64,000 nt of DNA, from contig JAUYVH010000010.1 of the NCBI GenBank assembly GCA_030715135.1, positions 62,001-126,000 of the forward strand, written 5' to 3'. Source of the DNA: Keguizhuia sedimenti (lineage in GTDB: Bacteria > Pseudomonadota > Gammaproteobacteria > Burkholderiales > Burkholderiaceae_D). Of the stretch, positions 55,011 to 63,712 are shown one piece after another. Position 1 is the first letter of the stretch; the number at the start of each line of letters is the position of its first letter. The notes beneath the pieces are model-generated. The model was not told the DNA's origin and ran no database searches. It was given only the letters and a program-made list of their open reading frames with translations. Both the position numbers and the translations under genes were made by a program.

Positions 55011-56519
55011 TCAGTCTTCCAGATAGAGGTACTGACGACGCGCGATGAGCTTGGACCAGTAAAGAGGGCTCCAATCCGAATTTGCACCAAGTGCGACGGC
55101 GACGATTGCCGCAGCACTGAATAACGTCGGCGCCAACAGTAACCAGCCAGCTTCTTTCCGTTCTTGTGCCGGTTTACGTTCGTCTGGTGGAACGTTGGGC
55201 CGTTTTATCCATGCGCGGTAAAGAATCGGTAAAAAATAGACGGCATTCAGTACCCCCGAGGCAGTCAATACCCAATGCGCCCACTCCATCCCGGCAAGAT
55301 CCGCTCCTTCGGTCAGGTATTTTTTGCTAATGTGGCCGGCAGTCATTGGCACCCCGATCATGCCTAACGCGCCCAACGTGAATGCAGCCATGCTCAGTGG
55401 CATGCGCCATCCGATACCATTCATCTCGCTGATTTTGTGTACACCCAATGTTTCGGCAAAGTTTCCCGCACAAAAAAACAGGGTGATTTTCATGATGCCC
55501 TGATGGACAAGGTGAACTAATCCCCCTATGGTCGCGACCGGTCCCAGGAGAGCCACCCCAAGCACAATATACGAAACTTGGCTGATGGTCGAATAGGCCA
55601 GTCGCCGTTTCAGATCATCTTGCCAGATGGCTCGCAATGAGCCCCAGATAATCGTGATCGAAGCAGCAATGGCCAGCGGGGCCAACAGATTAAGTGAAGA
55701 GGAAAATTCGATGCCATACACCTCGTACACAATTCGCACCACACCAAAAGCACCGGCCTTTACGACGGCCACCGCATGCAACAGCGCCGAAACCGGAGCG
55801 GGAGCCACCATGGCCTTGGGCAGCCAGCCATGCAAGGGAACTATGGCGGCTTTCACGCCGACACCGATTATCAGCAGAAGAAAGATAATACGTAGCTGCA
55901 CTCCGTAATAGAAATCGAGTCCGTACAGTATGCCGCCTTGTCTGAACTCGACATTCCCGGTTATCCCATACAGCCAGACAATTCCTGTCAGAAGAACCGC
56001 TCCTCCCGTCAAGGTATAAGTTAAATAAACATTGCCAGCATGCAAAGCCTGATCGCTTCCGCGGTGCACGACAAGCGGATAGGTCGAAAGCGTGAGGAGC
56101 TCGTAGAAAAAGAAAAAAGTGAACAAGTTGCCCGACATGGCGATACCGATGGTCGCCGTCACGCACAGGCTGAAAAATCCGAAAAACCGATTGCGATTGG
56201 GCGATCCTTCCAGATAGCCGATCGCATATAAAGTTGTCAGGAGCCATAGCGCCGCGGACAAGGTAACAAACAGCATCGCTAGCGAATCTGCATACAGCAC
56301 CAGATCGATGGAAGGCAGAACCTTATAGCGGAAGATATATTCTTCACCTTGCAGCACTCCCCATAGCATATAGCCAATGAGCGCCAATTTTACGATAGCG
56401 CCCAAAAGGTTCAGCGCTGTACGTAGGCTGCGGTGATTTTCGTGGAGGAAAAATATGATCAGCCCGGGCACGAATGAACTGCCGAGCACCAGCAGCGGCA
56501 AGGTTTCGTTCATCGTCAT
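55011..56519 (-). CDS. Mrp-type antiporter, second subunit D (NuoM/N/L-like)
   Basis: A 502-residue, ~14-TM protein of the proton-translocating NADH dehydrogenase/Mrp family. Conserved charged residues are in FFFYELLTLSTYPLVV (Glu), GVGVKAAIVPLHGWLPKA (Lys, His) and VHQGIMKITLFF (Lys). It is the last gene of an eight-gene operon and probably replaces the antiporter half of MrpA, which is missing as a single gene. It overlaps the gene before it (ATGA). Confidence 0.88.
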   Translation of the reverse strand: MTMNETLPLLVLGSSFVPGLIIFFLHENHRSLRTALNLLGAIVKLALIGYMLWGVLQGEEYIFRYKVLPSIDLVLYADSLAMLFVTLSAALWLLTTLYAIGYLEGSPNRNRFFGFFSLCVTATIGIAMSGNLFTFFFFYELLTLSTYPLVVHRGSDQALHAGNVYLTYTLTGGAVLLTGIVWLYGITGNVEFRQGGILYGLDFYYGVQLRIIFLLLIIGVGVKAAIVPLHGWLPKAMVAPAPVSALLHAVAVVKAGAFGVVRIVYEVYGIEFSSSLNLLAPLAIAASITIIWGSLRAIWQDDLKRRLAYSTISQVSYIVLGVALLGPVATIGGLVHLVHQGIMKITLFFCAGNFAETLGVHKISEMNGIGWRMPLSMAAFTLGALGMIGVPMTAGHISKKYLTEGADLAGMEWAHWVLTASGVLNAVYFLPILYRAWIKRPNVPPDERKPAQERKEAGWLLLAPTLFSAAAIVAVALGANSDWSPLYWSKLIARRQYLYLED

Positions 56520-57958
56520 GTCGTGTTACCCAGGATCTTGAGTATGACGTTGCCGCCCAGACCTAGGCCAACACTGGCGACAGCCAGGAAAAATGCAGGC
56601 CATTCGATCATGGCAGGAAGAGGGCGGAAGAATTTACTTTGCCCGACCTGGACAAATGCATGACGCAAAACCTTGAAGACATACGCGGCCGTGAACAATC
56701 CGCCGGAAATGATAATAACGATCCATGCCCACTGTCCGGATGAGAGGGCGCCGTCAATCAACAGCCACTTTGCAAGAAAGCCTGAGGTCGGAGGCAAGCC
56801 CATCAGGGTTACGCCGGCCAAGCCGAAAGTAAACAGCGGCATCGGCAAATGGCTGGAAACGCCGCCAAGTTGAGCGATTTCGTCACTGTCGGTAGATAGA
56901 ATCAGCGCGCCTGCGGCGGCAAACATGGCGGCCTTGGCAAGACCATGCGCCAGGGCTTGAAGCACCACGCCCTGGAATGCACTTTGCGTGTCCAGGGGCA
57001 TGGATTGCACTGCCAGCGGAAAGAACAGAAACAGATAGCCGATTTGCGCAACGGTGGAATAGGCGATCAGCATTTTCAGCCGTGTTTGCCGCAGCGCCTG
57101 GAAGGAACCCCACAGGATCGCCAAAGCGCCGAGCAGCCCGCACAGCTGTGCGGCCATTGTGGGAACGATGGGCATTAGAATGCCGGTCCAGAGCCGAACG
57201 ATAAGGTAAAAGGATACTTTGATGACCAAGGCGGAAAGCAATGCCGAGACCGGTGCGGAAGCGCCGCCGTGTGCAGGCGGCAACCAGAAATGGAAAGGAA
57301 ACAACGCCGTCTTCAGCATGAGCCCGGCTACCATGAGGCCCGCGGCCAACTTTATCGCATTCGGCGCATTTGCATCGACCATGGCACCGATTAGCGACAT
57401 CGAGACGGTACCGTATGCTCCATAGAAAAGCGCAACACCGAGTAGATAGGCGCCAGATCCCAGCAGTGTGGCAAGCAGATACCGCAAGGCCGCAGCAATA
57501 TTTTGCGGAGCGCCTTTGGATGCCACCAGACCGACTGCAGACAGACTGACCAGTTCCAGTGCCACATACAAGTTGAAAAGATCGGCCGAAAGAAGCAGGG
57601 CGTTCATTCCGGCCAGCAGATAGCCAAGCAGAGGCCAGAAAAACTTTACCCCTTCTTCGTGCACAGAAAAATAAGCCTGTGCATACATGGCCACCGGAAG
57701 TGCGACTATCTGCACCAGGCATAGTATGATCACCGACAAGCCGTCTACCAGAAGTTCAATGCCCAGGGGGGCGGTCCAGCCTCCTATTTCGTAAACCCTT
57801 TCATGGCCGGCGAGGCTGACTGCCAGCCACCCACACAGAAATAGTTGAGCCAGCGTTCCGGTGCATGCAAGCGCCGCGCCGCGCCCTGGCCCGAGGAGGA
57901 AGGCTGCCGTCCCCCAGAACAAGGGCAGCAGGATCAGCCAAGGAAGCGGGTCAATCAT
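56516..57958 (-). CDS. mrpD: Mrp/Mnh antiporter subunit D
   Basis: A 480-residue polytopic antiporter-like protein. The Glu in LFNLYVALELVSLSAVG and Lys in LMLKTALFPFHFWLPPAHGGASAPVS mark the ion path. FLPLA and GLAKAAMFAAAG are in the C-terminal half. It exchanges Na+ or K+ for H+ as part of the Mrp complex. Start overlaps the mrpC end by eight bases. Confidence 0.9.
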   Translation of the reverse strand: MIDPLPWLILLPLFWGTAAFLLGPGRGAALACTGTLAQLFLCGWLAVSLAGHERVYEIGGWTAPLGIELLVDGLSVIILCLVQIVALPVAMYAQAYFSVHEEGVKFFWPLLGYLLAGMNALLLSADLFNLYVALELVSLSAVGLVASKGAPQNIAAALRYLLATLLGSGAYLLGVALFYGAYGTVSMSLIGAMVDANAPNAIKLAAGLMVAGLMLKTALFPFHFWLPPAHGGASAPVSALLSALVIKVSFYLIVRLWTGILMPIVPTMAAQLCGLLGALAILWGSFQALRQTRLKMLIAYSTVAQIGYLFLFFPLAVQSMPLDTQSAFQGVVLQALAHGLAKAAMFAAAGALILSTDSDEIAQLGGVSSHLPMPLFTFGLAGVTLMGLPPTSGFLAKWLLIDGALSSGQWAWIVIIISGGLFTAAYVFKVLRHAFVQVGQSKFFRPLPAMIEWPAFFLAVASVGLGLGGNVILKILGNTT

Positions 57959-58256
57959 CCGGAAGAGCCTTCGGCAAGCGCATATCGCCGGTCACGTTGA
58001 ACAAGCGCCTGGCCAGCGCTAGTGCCAGCGCAGTCGCAGCAACCGATACGACAATGCCGGTCAACACCATTGCCTGGGGCACTGGATCGGGTTGCCCGCC
58101 GCGCTGCCCAAGGCCTACGAGTACCAGGAAGGCACCGCTACCCATGATGTTGAAAGCGATTACCTTATGCAGTAAATGGGGCTGGAGAATCAGCCCGGCC
58201 ACGCCTGTAACAAACAGTACCGTGCCAGCGAGAGCAAAGAGCATATCTGAGCTCAT
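57951..58256 (-). CDS. mrpC: Mrp/Mnh antiporter subunit C
   Basis: A 101-residue NuoK-like protein with three TM helices (MLFALAGTVLFVTGVAGLI, VIAFNIMGSGAFLVLVGLGQR, AMVLTGIVVSVAATALALALA). The motif DPVPQAMVLTGIVV is typical of MnhC/MrpC. It overlaps the neighbours on both sides (four bases with the MrpB-like gene). Confidence 0.92.
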   Translation of the reverse strand: MSSDMLFALAGTVLFVTGVAGLILQPHLLHKVIAFNIMGSGAFLVLVGLGQRGGQPDPVPQAMVLTGIVVSVAATALALALARRLFNVTGDMRLPKALPDD

Positions 58257-58921
58257 GCATCATCCTCTTCGTTCGGCTGCCATAGAAAAAGGCCAGCGAG
58301 GATTAGGCCCAGTGAAACTGTCAAGCCCGTTTCGATCAGCAGAATGAGCGTGCTCGCGGAGGATGGCGGATATTGCAGTAGCATTCCATGCGAAAGCATC
58401 GCTGCTGCCACGCCGAGAAAGATAAGGAATCCGATCGTCGTCCCGATCCGCAAGGTCAGCGTGAGGGACGCCCACGCGGGCAGGATACAGGACAGATAGA
58501 GCAGCACCATACCGGAAGCCAGCACTGCGCCGGACTGGAAGGCGCCGCCCGGACGATAAGCACCGGCCCAGAGCAAATAGCCCGCAACTAAGATCATCAT
58601 AGGAGCAGTGAGTTTCGCCATCAATTGCAACAGCAAAGGTGCGGAACCGCCGATACGGTACCCGGTGCTAGGCTCGTCACGCACAAGAAGGACACCCAGC
58701 AACGCGAGGAACAGCACGGCAATTTCAAGCAATGTGTCGTATCCGCGAAAATTCAAAAGAACGGCGGTCACCGGATGATCGACTCCGCTTGCATGAAGCT
58801 GCCTGTGCACCTGTTCCGAAAGACGCACTTGCGGTAGGGGAAGATCCAATAGCGTCATCGCGAGCAGCAAGCCCAATGCTGCGCAACCGAGGAGGACGGA
58901 TAGTCGCTGCAGGAATTTCAC
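58253..58921 (-). CDS. mrpB: MrpB-like protein with fused MrpA/MbhE tail
   Basis: A 222-residue membrane protein in two parts. Residues ~1-85 carry HPVTAVLLNFRGYDTLLEIAV, the motif of the MrpA C-terminal (MbhE) region. Residues ~95-210 are MnhB proper (LMAKLTAPMMILVAGYLLW, AYRPGGAFQSGAVLASGMVLL). This fusion supplies a piece of MrpA missing elsewhere in the operon. It starts at the stop of the DUF4040 gene (ATGA). Confidence 0.86.
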   Translation of the reverse strand: MKFLQRLSVLLGCAALGLLLAMTLLDLPLPQVRLSEQVHRQLHASGVDHPVTAVLLNFRGYDTLLEIAVLFLALLGVLLVRDEPSTGYRIGGSAPLLLQLMAKLTAPMMILVAGYLLWAGAYRPGGAFQSGAVLASGMVLLYLSCILPAWASLTLTLRIGTTIGFLIFLGVAAAMLSHGMLLQYPPSSASTLILLIETGLTVSLGLILAGLFLWQPNEEDDA

Positions 58922-59175
58922 GGCGATCTCCCTTTCTTCCGCGCTCGAATATGGCCGACGGTATCGAACAGCAATGCGCCGCTCAAGCCCGCTCCGATCG
59001 CGGCCTCCGCCAAGGCAATATCTACGGCGCCCAATCGCACCCAGGCGAGCGCCATCAGAAGACCGAACACGATAAACAGAATCACGGCGCGAAACAAATT
59101 CCGCACGCTCAAGGCACGGACCGCGCTCCAGATCAATGCCGTCACAAGAAGAACGTCGAATGCGATCGCGCTCAT
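58918..59175 (-). CDS. DUF4040/MbhD-like antiporter subunit
   Basis: An 85-residue, two-to-three-TM protein with the segment LGAVDIALAEAAIGAGLSGALLF, the DUF4040/MbhD signature that normally lies inside MrpA. It is a separate gene here, as in group 4 hydrogenase (Mbh) modules. It overlaps both neighbours by four bases. Confidence 0.88.
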   Translation of the reverse strand: MSAIAFDVLLVTALIWSAVRALSVRNLFRAVILFIVFGLLMALAWVRLGAVDIALAEAAIGAGLSGALLFDTVGHIRARKKGRSP

Positions 59176-59489
59176 GGCCTATTGTCCTTTGGCTGCCAAA
59201 AGCCTACACCGCGCAGGCGGGCGCGACGCGCAATCAGGAAACTGACGGCCGCGCTCGCCACGAGCACCAGCAGCCAGATCAGAATAAGCTTGAATGCCTG
59301 CCTTATATCCTGCGTGCGCAATAATAAGCCGGCTATCGTGAAACCGACGCCGAGATTGTCGACTTTGGCCAGGACGTGCAAACGCGTATAGACATCAGGG
59401 AAACGGACCAAACCTACCGTTCCGGCGAAGAAAAAGACGGAACCCACGATCAGGAAAAAGGCGCTAAACAATTCAAGCAGTTCCATCAT
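59172..59489 (-). CDS. mrpG: Mrp/Mnh antiporter subunit G
   Basis: A 105-residue protein with three TM helices. FFAGTVGLVRFPDVYTRLHVLAKVDNLGVG is the MnhG/MrpG signature. The MM start at 59489/59486 has AAGGAAA upstream; the longer frame from 59537 overlaps mrpF. It lies between mrpF and the DUF4040 gene. Confidence 0.92.
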   Translation of the reverse strand: MMELLELFSAFFLIVGSVFFFAGTVGLVRFPDVYTRLHVLAKVDNLGVGFTIAGLLLRTQDIRQAFKLILIWLLVLVASAAVSFLIARRARLRGVGFWQPKDNRP

Positions 59490-59757
59490 CTGTTTCCTTG
59501 GCCTTATGCCGCCAGGCACGTTGGGCGAACGCAGCACCCGTTATTGCAGCAAGCAATGCAAAGATCAGCGCAACATCGATCAAGGCTGATTGTCCGTTCG
59601 AATAAGCCAGCAGCAGCAATATGGCGACGCCGGTAGTCCCGAACAGAAGCGCTGCAAGCAGGCGGTCTGCCGAAGTGGGGCCGCGCACAACGCGAACAAG
59701 AGTGATAAACAGATTGGCCAGCAGGAAAACGGATAGCAACAGGGGCAAGTCGCTCAT
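59473..59757 (-). CDS. mrpF: Mrp/Mnh antiporter subunit F
   Basis: A 94-residue, three-TM protein. RVVRGPTSADRLLAALLFGTTGVAI is the MnhF/MrpF signature; DVALIFALLAAITGAAFA follows. It overlaps mrpE by four bases and mrpG by 17. Confidence 0.92.
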   Translation of the reverse strand: MSDLPLLLSVFLLANLFITLVRVVRGPTSADRLLAALLFGTTGVAILLLLAYSNGQSALIDVALIFALLAAITGAAFAQRAWRHKAKETDDGTA

Positions 59758-60230
59758 GCAATATCCTCTCCGAATATTCTCGCCACACGATGTTCCGCCG
59801 AACGCACTTCCTTTTCAATCGGCATGCGACGATCGATCACGTGCAGGAAAAGGCAGTTGTTTCTCAAGCCTAGGCTTAGGGTGCCGGGCAAAAGGCTCAG
59901 TGTGCCGGCCAGTAAAACCTGTGCGTCTTTATTTCTCAGTTCCAGCGGAAACGCCAAAATCCCAGGTTGCATGTCCAGCTTGGGTTTTAAAGCCAGCGCT
60001 GCGATCTGCAGTCCGCTTCTCACCGAATTCAAGATAAAAAAGGACAGGAAACCGAGCAAGCCCGTGAACGATTTTCCTCTGCCGGTCGGAGGGAGCAGGC
60101 GAAAGCTTACGAAGACCGCGAACACAATCGAAGGAATGCCTATCTTCCAGGACCCCTCATGTCCTCCGGTCAAGACCCACCAGATCAATCCGTAGAGAGC
60201 GACTCGATAGATCGCTGCATGAATAATCAT
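59754..60230 (-). CDS. mrpE: Mrp/Mnh antiporter subunit E
   Basis: A 158-residue protein, the first gene of the operon. LLGFLSFFILNSVRSGLQIAALALKP and LLAGTLSLLPGTLSLGL, with LFLHVIDRR near the C-terminus, fit MnhE/MrpE. Of the two starts, ATG 60230 has AGGAG upstream; a TTG at 60242 is less likely. Confidence 0.9.
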   Translation of the reverse strand: MIIHAAIYRVALYGLIWWVLTGGHEGSWKIGIPSIVFAVFVSFRLLPPTGRGKSFTGLLGFLSFFILNSVRSGLQIAALALKPKLDMQPGILAFPLELRNKDAQVLLAGTLSLLPGTLSLGLRNNCLFLHVIDRRMPIEKEVRSAEHRVARIFGEDIA

Positions 60231-60976
60231 GACGCTCCTCAAAAATGGCCGCTCATTTCAATCCGGCAACTACGCGCCATGCGCGTTCGGGCTCAGACAT
60301 GGCGAGACAGCGGCCATCCAGCCGGATACCAGTGAATTTGTTGAAATAATGACAGTGTTTCTTTTAATTGGTTTAACCGAAGTGCACATCTTTGCGTTGA
60401 ACCAACCAATAACCAAAAAAACAACTTGGAGCACAAATAGAAACATATAGCCCTCCGCGGAAGCCTTTCAAGCCTAAGGGAAAGACGACGACCGGCAGCG
60501 ACGACTGTTCCGGCACTTCGTGAGTCCGGCTTTCGTTGAAGAGGTTTTCGATCACATTGAACGAGCCACAGGCTGCCCATGAAGATGGCATCACAATGGT
60601 GCCGATTCGAGATCCTCACTATCTGAATGGAATGGTTATCGCTTTGAAGTTGTGGATATGGAGCGTAACCGCATCGATTGACTATTGATGCAGACACTGC
60701 ATGTTTCAAACCAGGAAAAAAACGACGGCAGGGAAACGGGATAAAGATGCGTCAACCCACCGATTCACTGCTCAGTTTCACTTCGACCCGACGATTGTCT
60801 CTTAATTAAAAGGTAGCGCCAGTAGTACTTGCTGATAAGAAAGATCCGTCTTTCTTTTGATTGGTTTCAAGAATTCGGTTAAGAAAATTTCCTTAAGTGC
60901 TTAATTTAATTGCTATTTAAGAATATTTTGCTAGGCTTCAATTATCCGCAAGTAACAGTCGCATATTGGAGCTGGC
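60231..60976. other. Sparse region of ~750 bp
   Basis: It holds the CorC/HlyC remnant (listed separately) and a string of A/T-rich bases before the endopeptidase gene. Longer minus-strand frames here have no recognisable features. The Mrp operon promoter must lie at its left edge. Confidence 0.55.
60571..60681 (+). pseudogene. Remnant of a CorC/HlyC-domain (hemolysin-like) gene
   Basis: A short frame ends EWNGYRFEVVDMERNRID then TGA. This matches the C-terminal CorC/HlyC (transporter-associated) domain of CBS-domain membrane proteins, whose usual reading is GYRFEVVDM(E/D)..RID followed by KV. Neither the CBS nor the membrane part is present, and the frame is closed about 30 codons upstream. 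It is a likely gene scar. Confidence 0.5.
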
Positions 60977-62080
60977 ATGAAAAAGCGTTTTGCATGGCTG
61001 ATTTCGTTATCGCTAGTCATAATGGCAAGCTTGATCGGTAACGACGTTTATGCAAAAGCTAACGAAACAACTTCGGCAAAAAAGAAAAAAGTATTAAAAA
61101 AAACTGTCGCAGCCAAACGCGCCGGCTCGAAAAAACAGACTATTAAAAATCGGCGCGCAAGTACCAGGCAGGCAACCCGAACCAAGCGGATTGTAAAGCG
61201 TGCCGCGCATTCAAGAAAACTCATTGCAGCCAAACGAGCAAGTTATGCAAAGCAGGGGGGCAGGCGCAAGGCGATTAGTCCGGCTATTCATTTTGGAACG
61301 GATCCCAGTGACCTGCGATCGGATGCTGCCTACATCTATGATGTGCAAAACTCGCAATCCCTGTATTCAAAAGACGCCGATGAAGCATTGCCAATCGCCT
61401 CTTTGACCAAATTAATGACTGCGCTGATAGTACTTGAGGGCAGGCAGGACATGAATGAGGTTCTGGAGGTCACCAGGGATGATATCGACACTATCAAGCA
61501 TACGTCTTCACGCTTGCCCATAGGCGCCAAGCTTTCCCGCTCCGACATGCTGCATATTGCGCTCATGAGTTCGGAAAACAGGGCAGCATCGGCACTGGGT
61601 CGTCACTATCCGGGCGGCCTGCCTGCTTTTGTGAATGCGATGAACGGCATGGCCAAACTGCTGGGAATGGAATCCACTCATTTTGTGGAACCGACTGGCT
61701 TATCTCCGCAAAACGTAGCAAGCGCGCGCGATCTGTCGAAACTGGTAATCGCAGCCCAAGCCCATCCACTCATCAGGCAATATTCCACTCATCGAAATCA
61801 TGTGGTCAATATCGGCAACCGCGTTCTTCAGTATCGGAATACGAACCGCATGGTCTCTTATTCCACTTGGGACATTACCTTGCAGAAGACCGGATATATT
61901 GCCGAAGCAGGGCGCTGCCTGATTATGCAAGCCGACATACAAGGGCGCCCCATCATCATGGTATTCCTTGGCTCTGAGGGAAAGTTCTCGCGGACTGCTG
62001 ATGCCAGCACGATGCGGCATTGGCTTGAAAAGACAAGATTGCCGCAATTGGCTGATGCGACAGTTGCCACGCAAAGCTAG
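60977..62080 (+). CDS. pbpG: D-alanyl-D-alanine endopeptidase (PBP7, S11)
   Basis: A 367-residue low-molecular-mass penicillin-binding protein cleaving peptidoglycan cross-links. A signal (AWLISLSLVIMASLIGNDVYA) is followed by a ~70-residue Lys/Ala/Arg-rich stretch (residues ~30-100), then the S11 domain: SLTK motif (Ser142, Lys145), SEN (199-201) and KTG (304-306). The basic stretch is much longer than in E. coli PBP7 and could bind teichoic-like or lipopolysaccharide anions or DNA (inference). It stands alone, with a 9-bp inverted repeat after it. Confidence 0.9.
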   Translation: MKKRFAWLISLSLVIMASLIGNDVYAKANETTSAKKKKVLKKTVAAKRAGSKKQTIKNRRASTRQATRTKRIVKRAAHSRKLIAAKRASYAKQGGRRKAISPAIHFGTDPSDLRSDAAYIYDVQNSQSLYSKDADEALPIASLTKLMTALIVLEGRQDMNEVLEVTRDDIDTIKHTSSRLPIGAKLSRSDMLHIALMSSENRAASALGRHYPGGLPAFVNAMNGMAKLLGMESTHFVEPTGLSPQNVASARDLSKLVIAAQAHPLIRQYSTHRNHVVNIGNRVLQYRNTNRMVSYSTWDITLQKTGYIAEAGRCLIMQADIQGRPIIMVFLGSEGKFSRTADASTMRHWLEKTRLPQLADATVATQS

Positions 62081-62176
62081 CGGCGCTGACCGCCTTCCCT
62101 GGTCTTACCCGCGTCCGGTGAGATTGGCAGAAGCGGATGCACTATGCGGCAAACGCGTCTCGGCAGGCATGCTTTG

Positions 62177-62208
62177 AAATGGGCTAATCAAGAGGAGCCA
62201 GCCCATTT
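62177..62208 (+). terminator. Terminator-like hairpin after pbpG
   Basis: AAATGGGCT (62177-62185) pairs with AGCCCATTT (62200-62208) over a 14-base loop, about 100 bases after the stop of the endopeptidase gene. The T run is short. Confidence 0.55.
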
Positions 62209-62293
62209 ATCATGTTGATGGCTATTTAATTACAGTGCTGTCGCCTGGCACATGAATGCCGCCAAAAGCCTGTGTGAGCAATGGCATTCCTGT

Positions 62294-62506
62294 TTATTCT
62301 TCCTCAAGAGATCCGCCATTGCGCCAGATTTTTTGAATCTTAAGCTTTTCCTCAAAACTGAGCTCGCTCCAGCACGTTGTGCCGTGCAAGCATAGTTCTT
62401 CATCTTGCTCATTTTCGAATTCCTTGATTTTTTCATGGCCAAAAACCACGTAAAGGCCAAGTGCGAAAATCAGTAAGAAGCAATTGATGCGAGCAAGTAA
62501 AGTCAT
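62294..62506 (-). CDS. Small single-TM protein, unknown
   Basis: A 70-residue protein: an N-terminal TM (LLARINCFLLIFALGLYVVF) and a hydrophilic charged tail (EKIKEFENEQDEELCLHGTTCW and ELSFEEKLKIQKIWRNGG). Two Cys lie in the tail. The composition and charge pattern suggest a real gene; I do not recognise the family. A weak ribosome-binding site precedes it. Confidence 0.45.
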   Translation of the reverse strand: MTLLARINCFLLIFALGLYVVFGHEKIKEFENEQDEELCLHGTTCWSELSFEEKLKIQKIWRNGGSLEEE

Positions 62507-62861
62507 AAATTATCCAGCGATAAAACTCGATGCATTGATTAGAACAATGTATCATTGCTTGCCACTAATAGATTGCATAAGGTCAAAAAATTTTCGATTT
62601 ACAAAGGGTAAGAAAAGCCCGCACTTTTTCTTAATAGGATCTGTTATCCCGGAACTTTGCTTTTTCAAGACTCCGCATTACATATGACTTGCTTCAACTA
62701 TGACTGAGAGAATGTTGTCGTGAGATTTTTTCAATAGAACCCGGCAATAGTGGGCTCTCATTTACTTGCTCTATACCTGAATGCATGCGGCACGCGCCAG
62801 AATCACTTCCAGTGTGGAGTATCGTTGGCTGGAATCGATAGAGCGCCTTCGTTTGTGCCGC
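62507..62861. other. Intergenic region of ~355 bp
   Basis: AT-rich. No ORF, repeat or signal recognised. Confidence 0.5.
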
Positions 62862-63188
62862 TTATGTATTCGGGTTCCAAGTCATTATCTGCGGCTCAGC
62901 AGGCTTATTGTTGCCACAATTGCATTCCACCCATGATTGCTGGCTGTTCCAGACTTCAGGGTTGAAGCCGTTAAAATTCTCAGCAGGATTAACGGTAAAA
63001 GAAGACGCGGCGGATTTAATTTCAGCTGCATAAGAAGCATTCGACGTTTGTGAATAGTGGTTTCCAGAGGAATCATCCACAGCATGGTCTGGCGTACCAC
63101 CGCATCCCGTGTTGAAAAATACAGAAAAGATGAGCATCAATAGAAATGTTTTGCTCTTTGCATTCGTCGCGGATAGCAGGATCGGCAT
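62862..63188 (-). CDS. Small putative lipoprotein, unknown
   Basis: A ~108-residue protein from an ATG at 63188. A signal-like stretch (TFLLMLIFSVFFNTGC) ends in a Cys in an imperfect lipobox. The mature part is Ser/Asn-rich with a Cys pair (WVECNCGNNKPAEPQ) near the end. The frame is open upstream to 63296. No family recognised, and no good ribosome-binding site; codon use looks like a low-expression gene. Confidence 0.45.
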   Translation of the reverse strand: MPILLSATNAKSKTFLLMLIFSVFFNTGCGGTPDHAVDDSSGNHYSQTSNASYAAEIKSAASSFTVNPAENFNGFNPEVWNSQQSWVECNCGNNKPAEPQIMTWNPNT

Positions 63189-63712
63189 TCTAAATGCGAA
63201 GGGCAAGCCGAGGTTTTTAAAACATGAATAAGTTGGCTTTGTCGGAAGAGCAGATGTGAACGACATTGGAATCTCAGACCTATTAATTTCAATCAATAGT
63301 CTGTGATTGCTTCCCAGTAGAAATAGTTTCTTCTGAGTAGTAAGAATCTCGTTTTATTTAGAAATGCCGGCGGTTTTACCATCGGGCATGAAAGAACTCT
63401 GTCTCATTGCTTCCAATGCCATTCATCGAAATCTGGAGAGTCGGCAACTACAAGAAATGTTGCCCGCCAAATAATTTTGCATTTAATTCTCTAAAAGAAA
63501 TCGATGCTACTGTCCTGGCAGTTTGTTGGGCAAGGTTATTTAGCAGCATTCGCTATCGGCCGATTGTGTTGAAACAGTCTGACGGCAGCATTCTCTGGGC
63601 CATTGTTTAAGCGCGGTCATACGCTATGCGAATCAATGCTCAACGGATCAAAGGTACTGATCCATTTAATGAGTCAATAAGGTCTGATTTCTTGTTATTT
63701 TCTTTCTCGTCA
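63189..63712. other. Intergenic region of ~520 bp
   Basis: AT-rich. A plus-strand frame (63407-63610) has no recognisable product. Short inverted repeat GGATCA...TGATCC near 63646 only. Confidence 0.5.

Noticed and set aside
60293-60709. 138-residue minus-strand frame in the sparse region
   Set aside because: No recognisable domain, and it runs antisense to the CorC/HlyC scar, which explains the sequence better.
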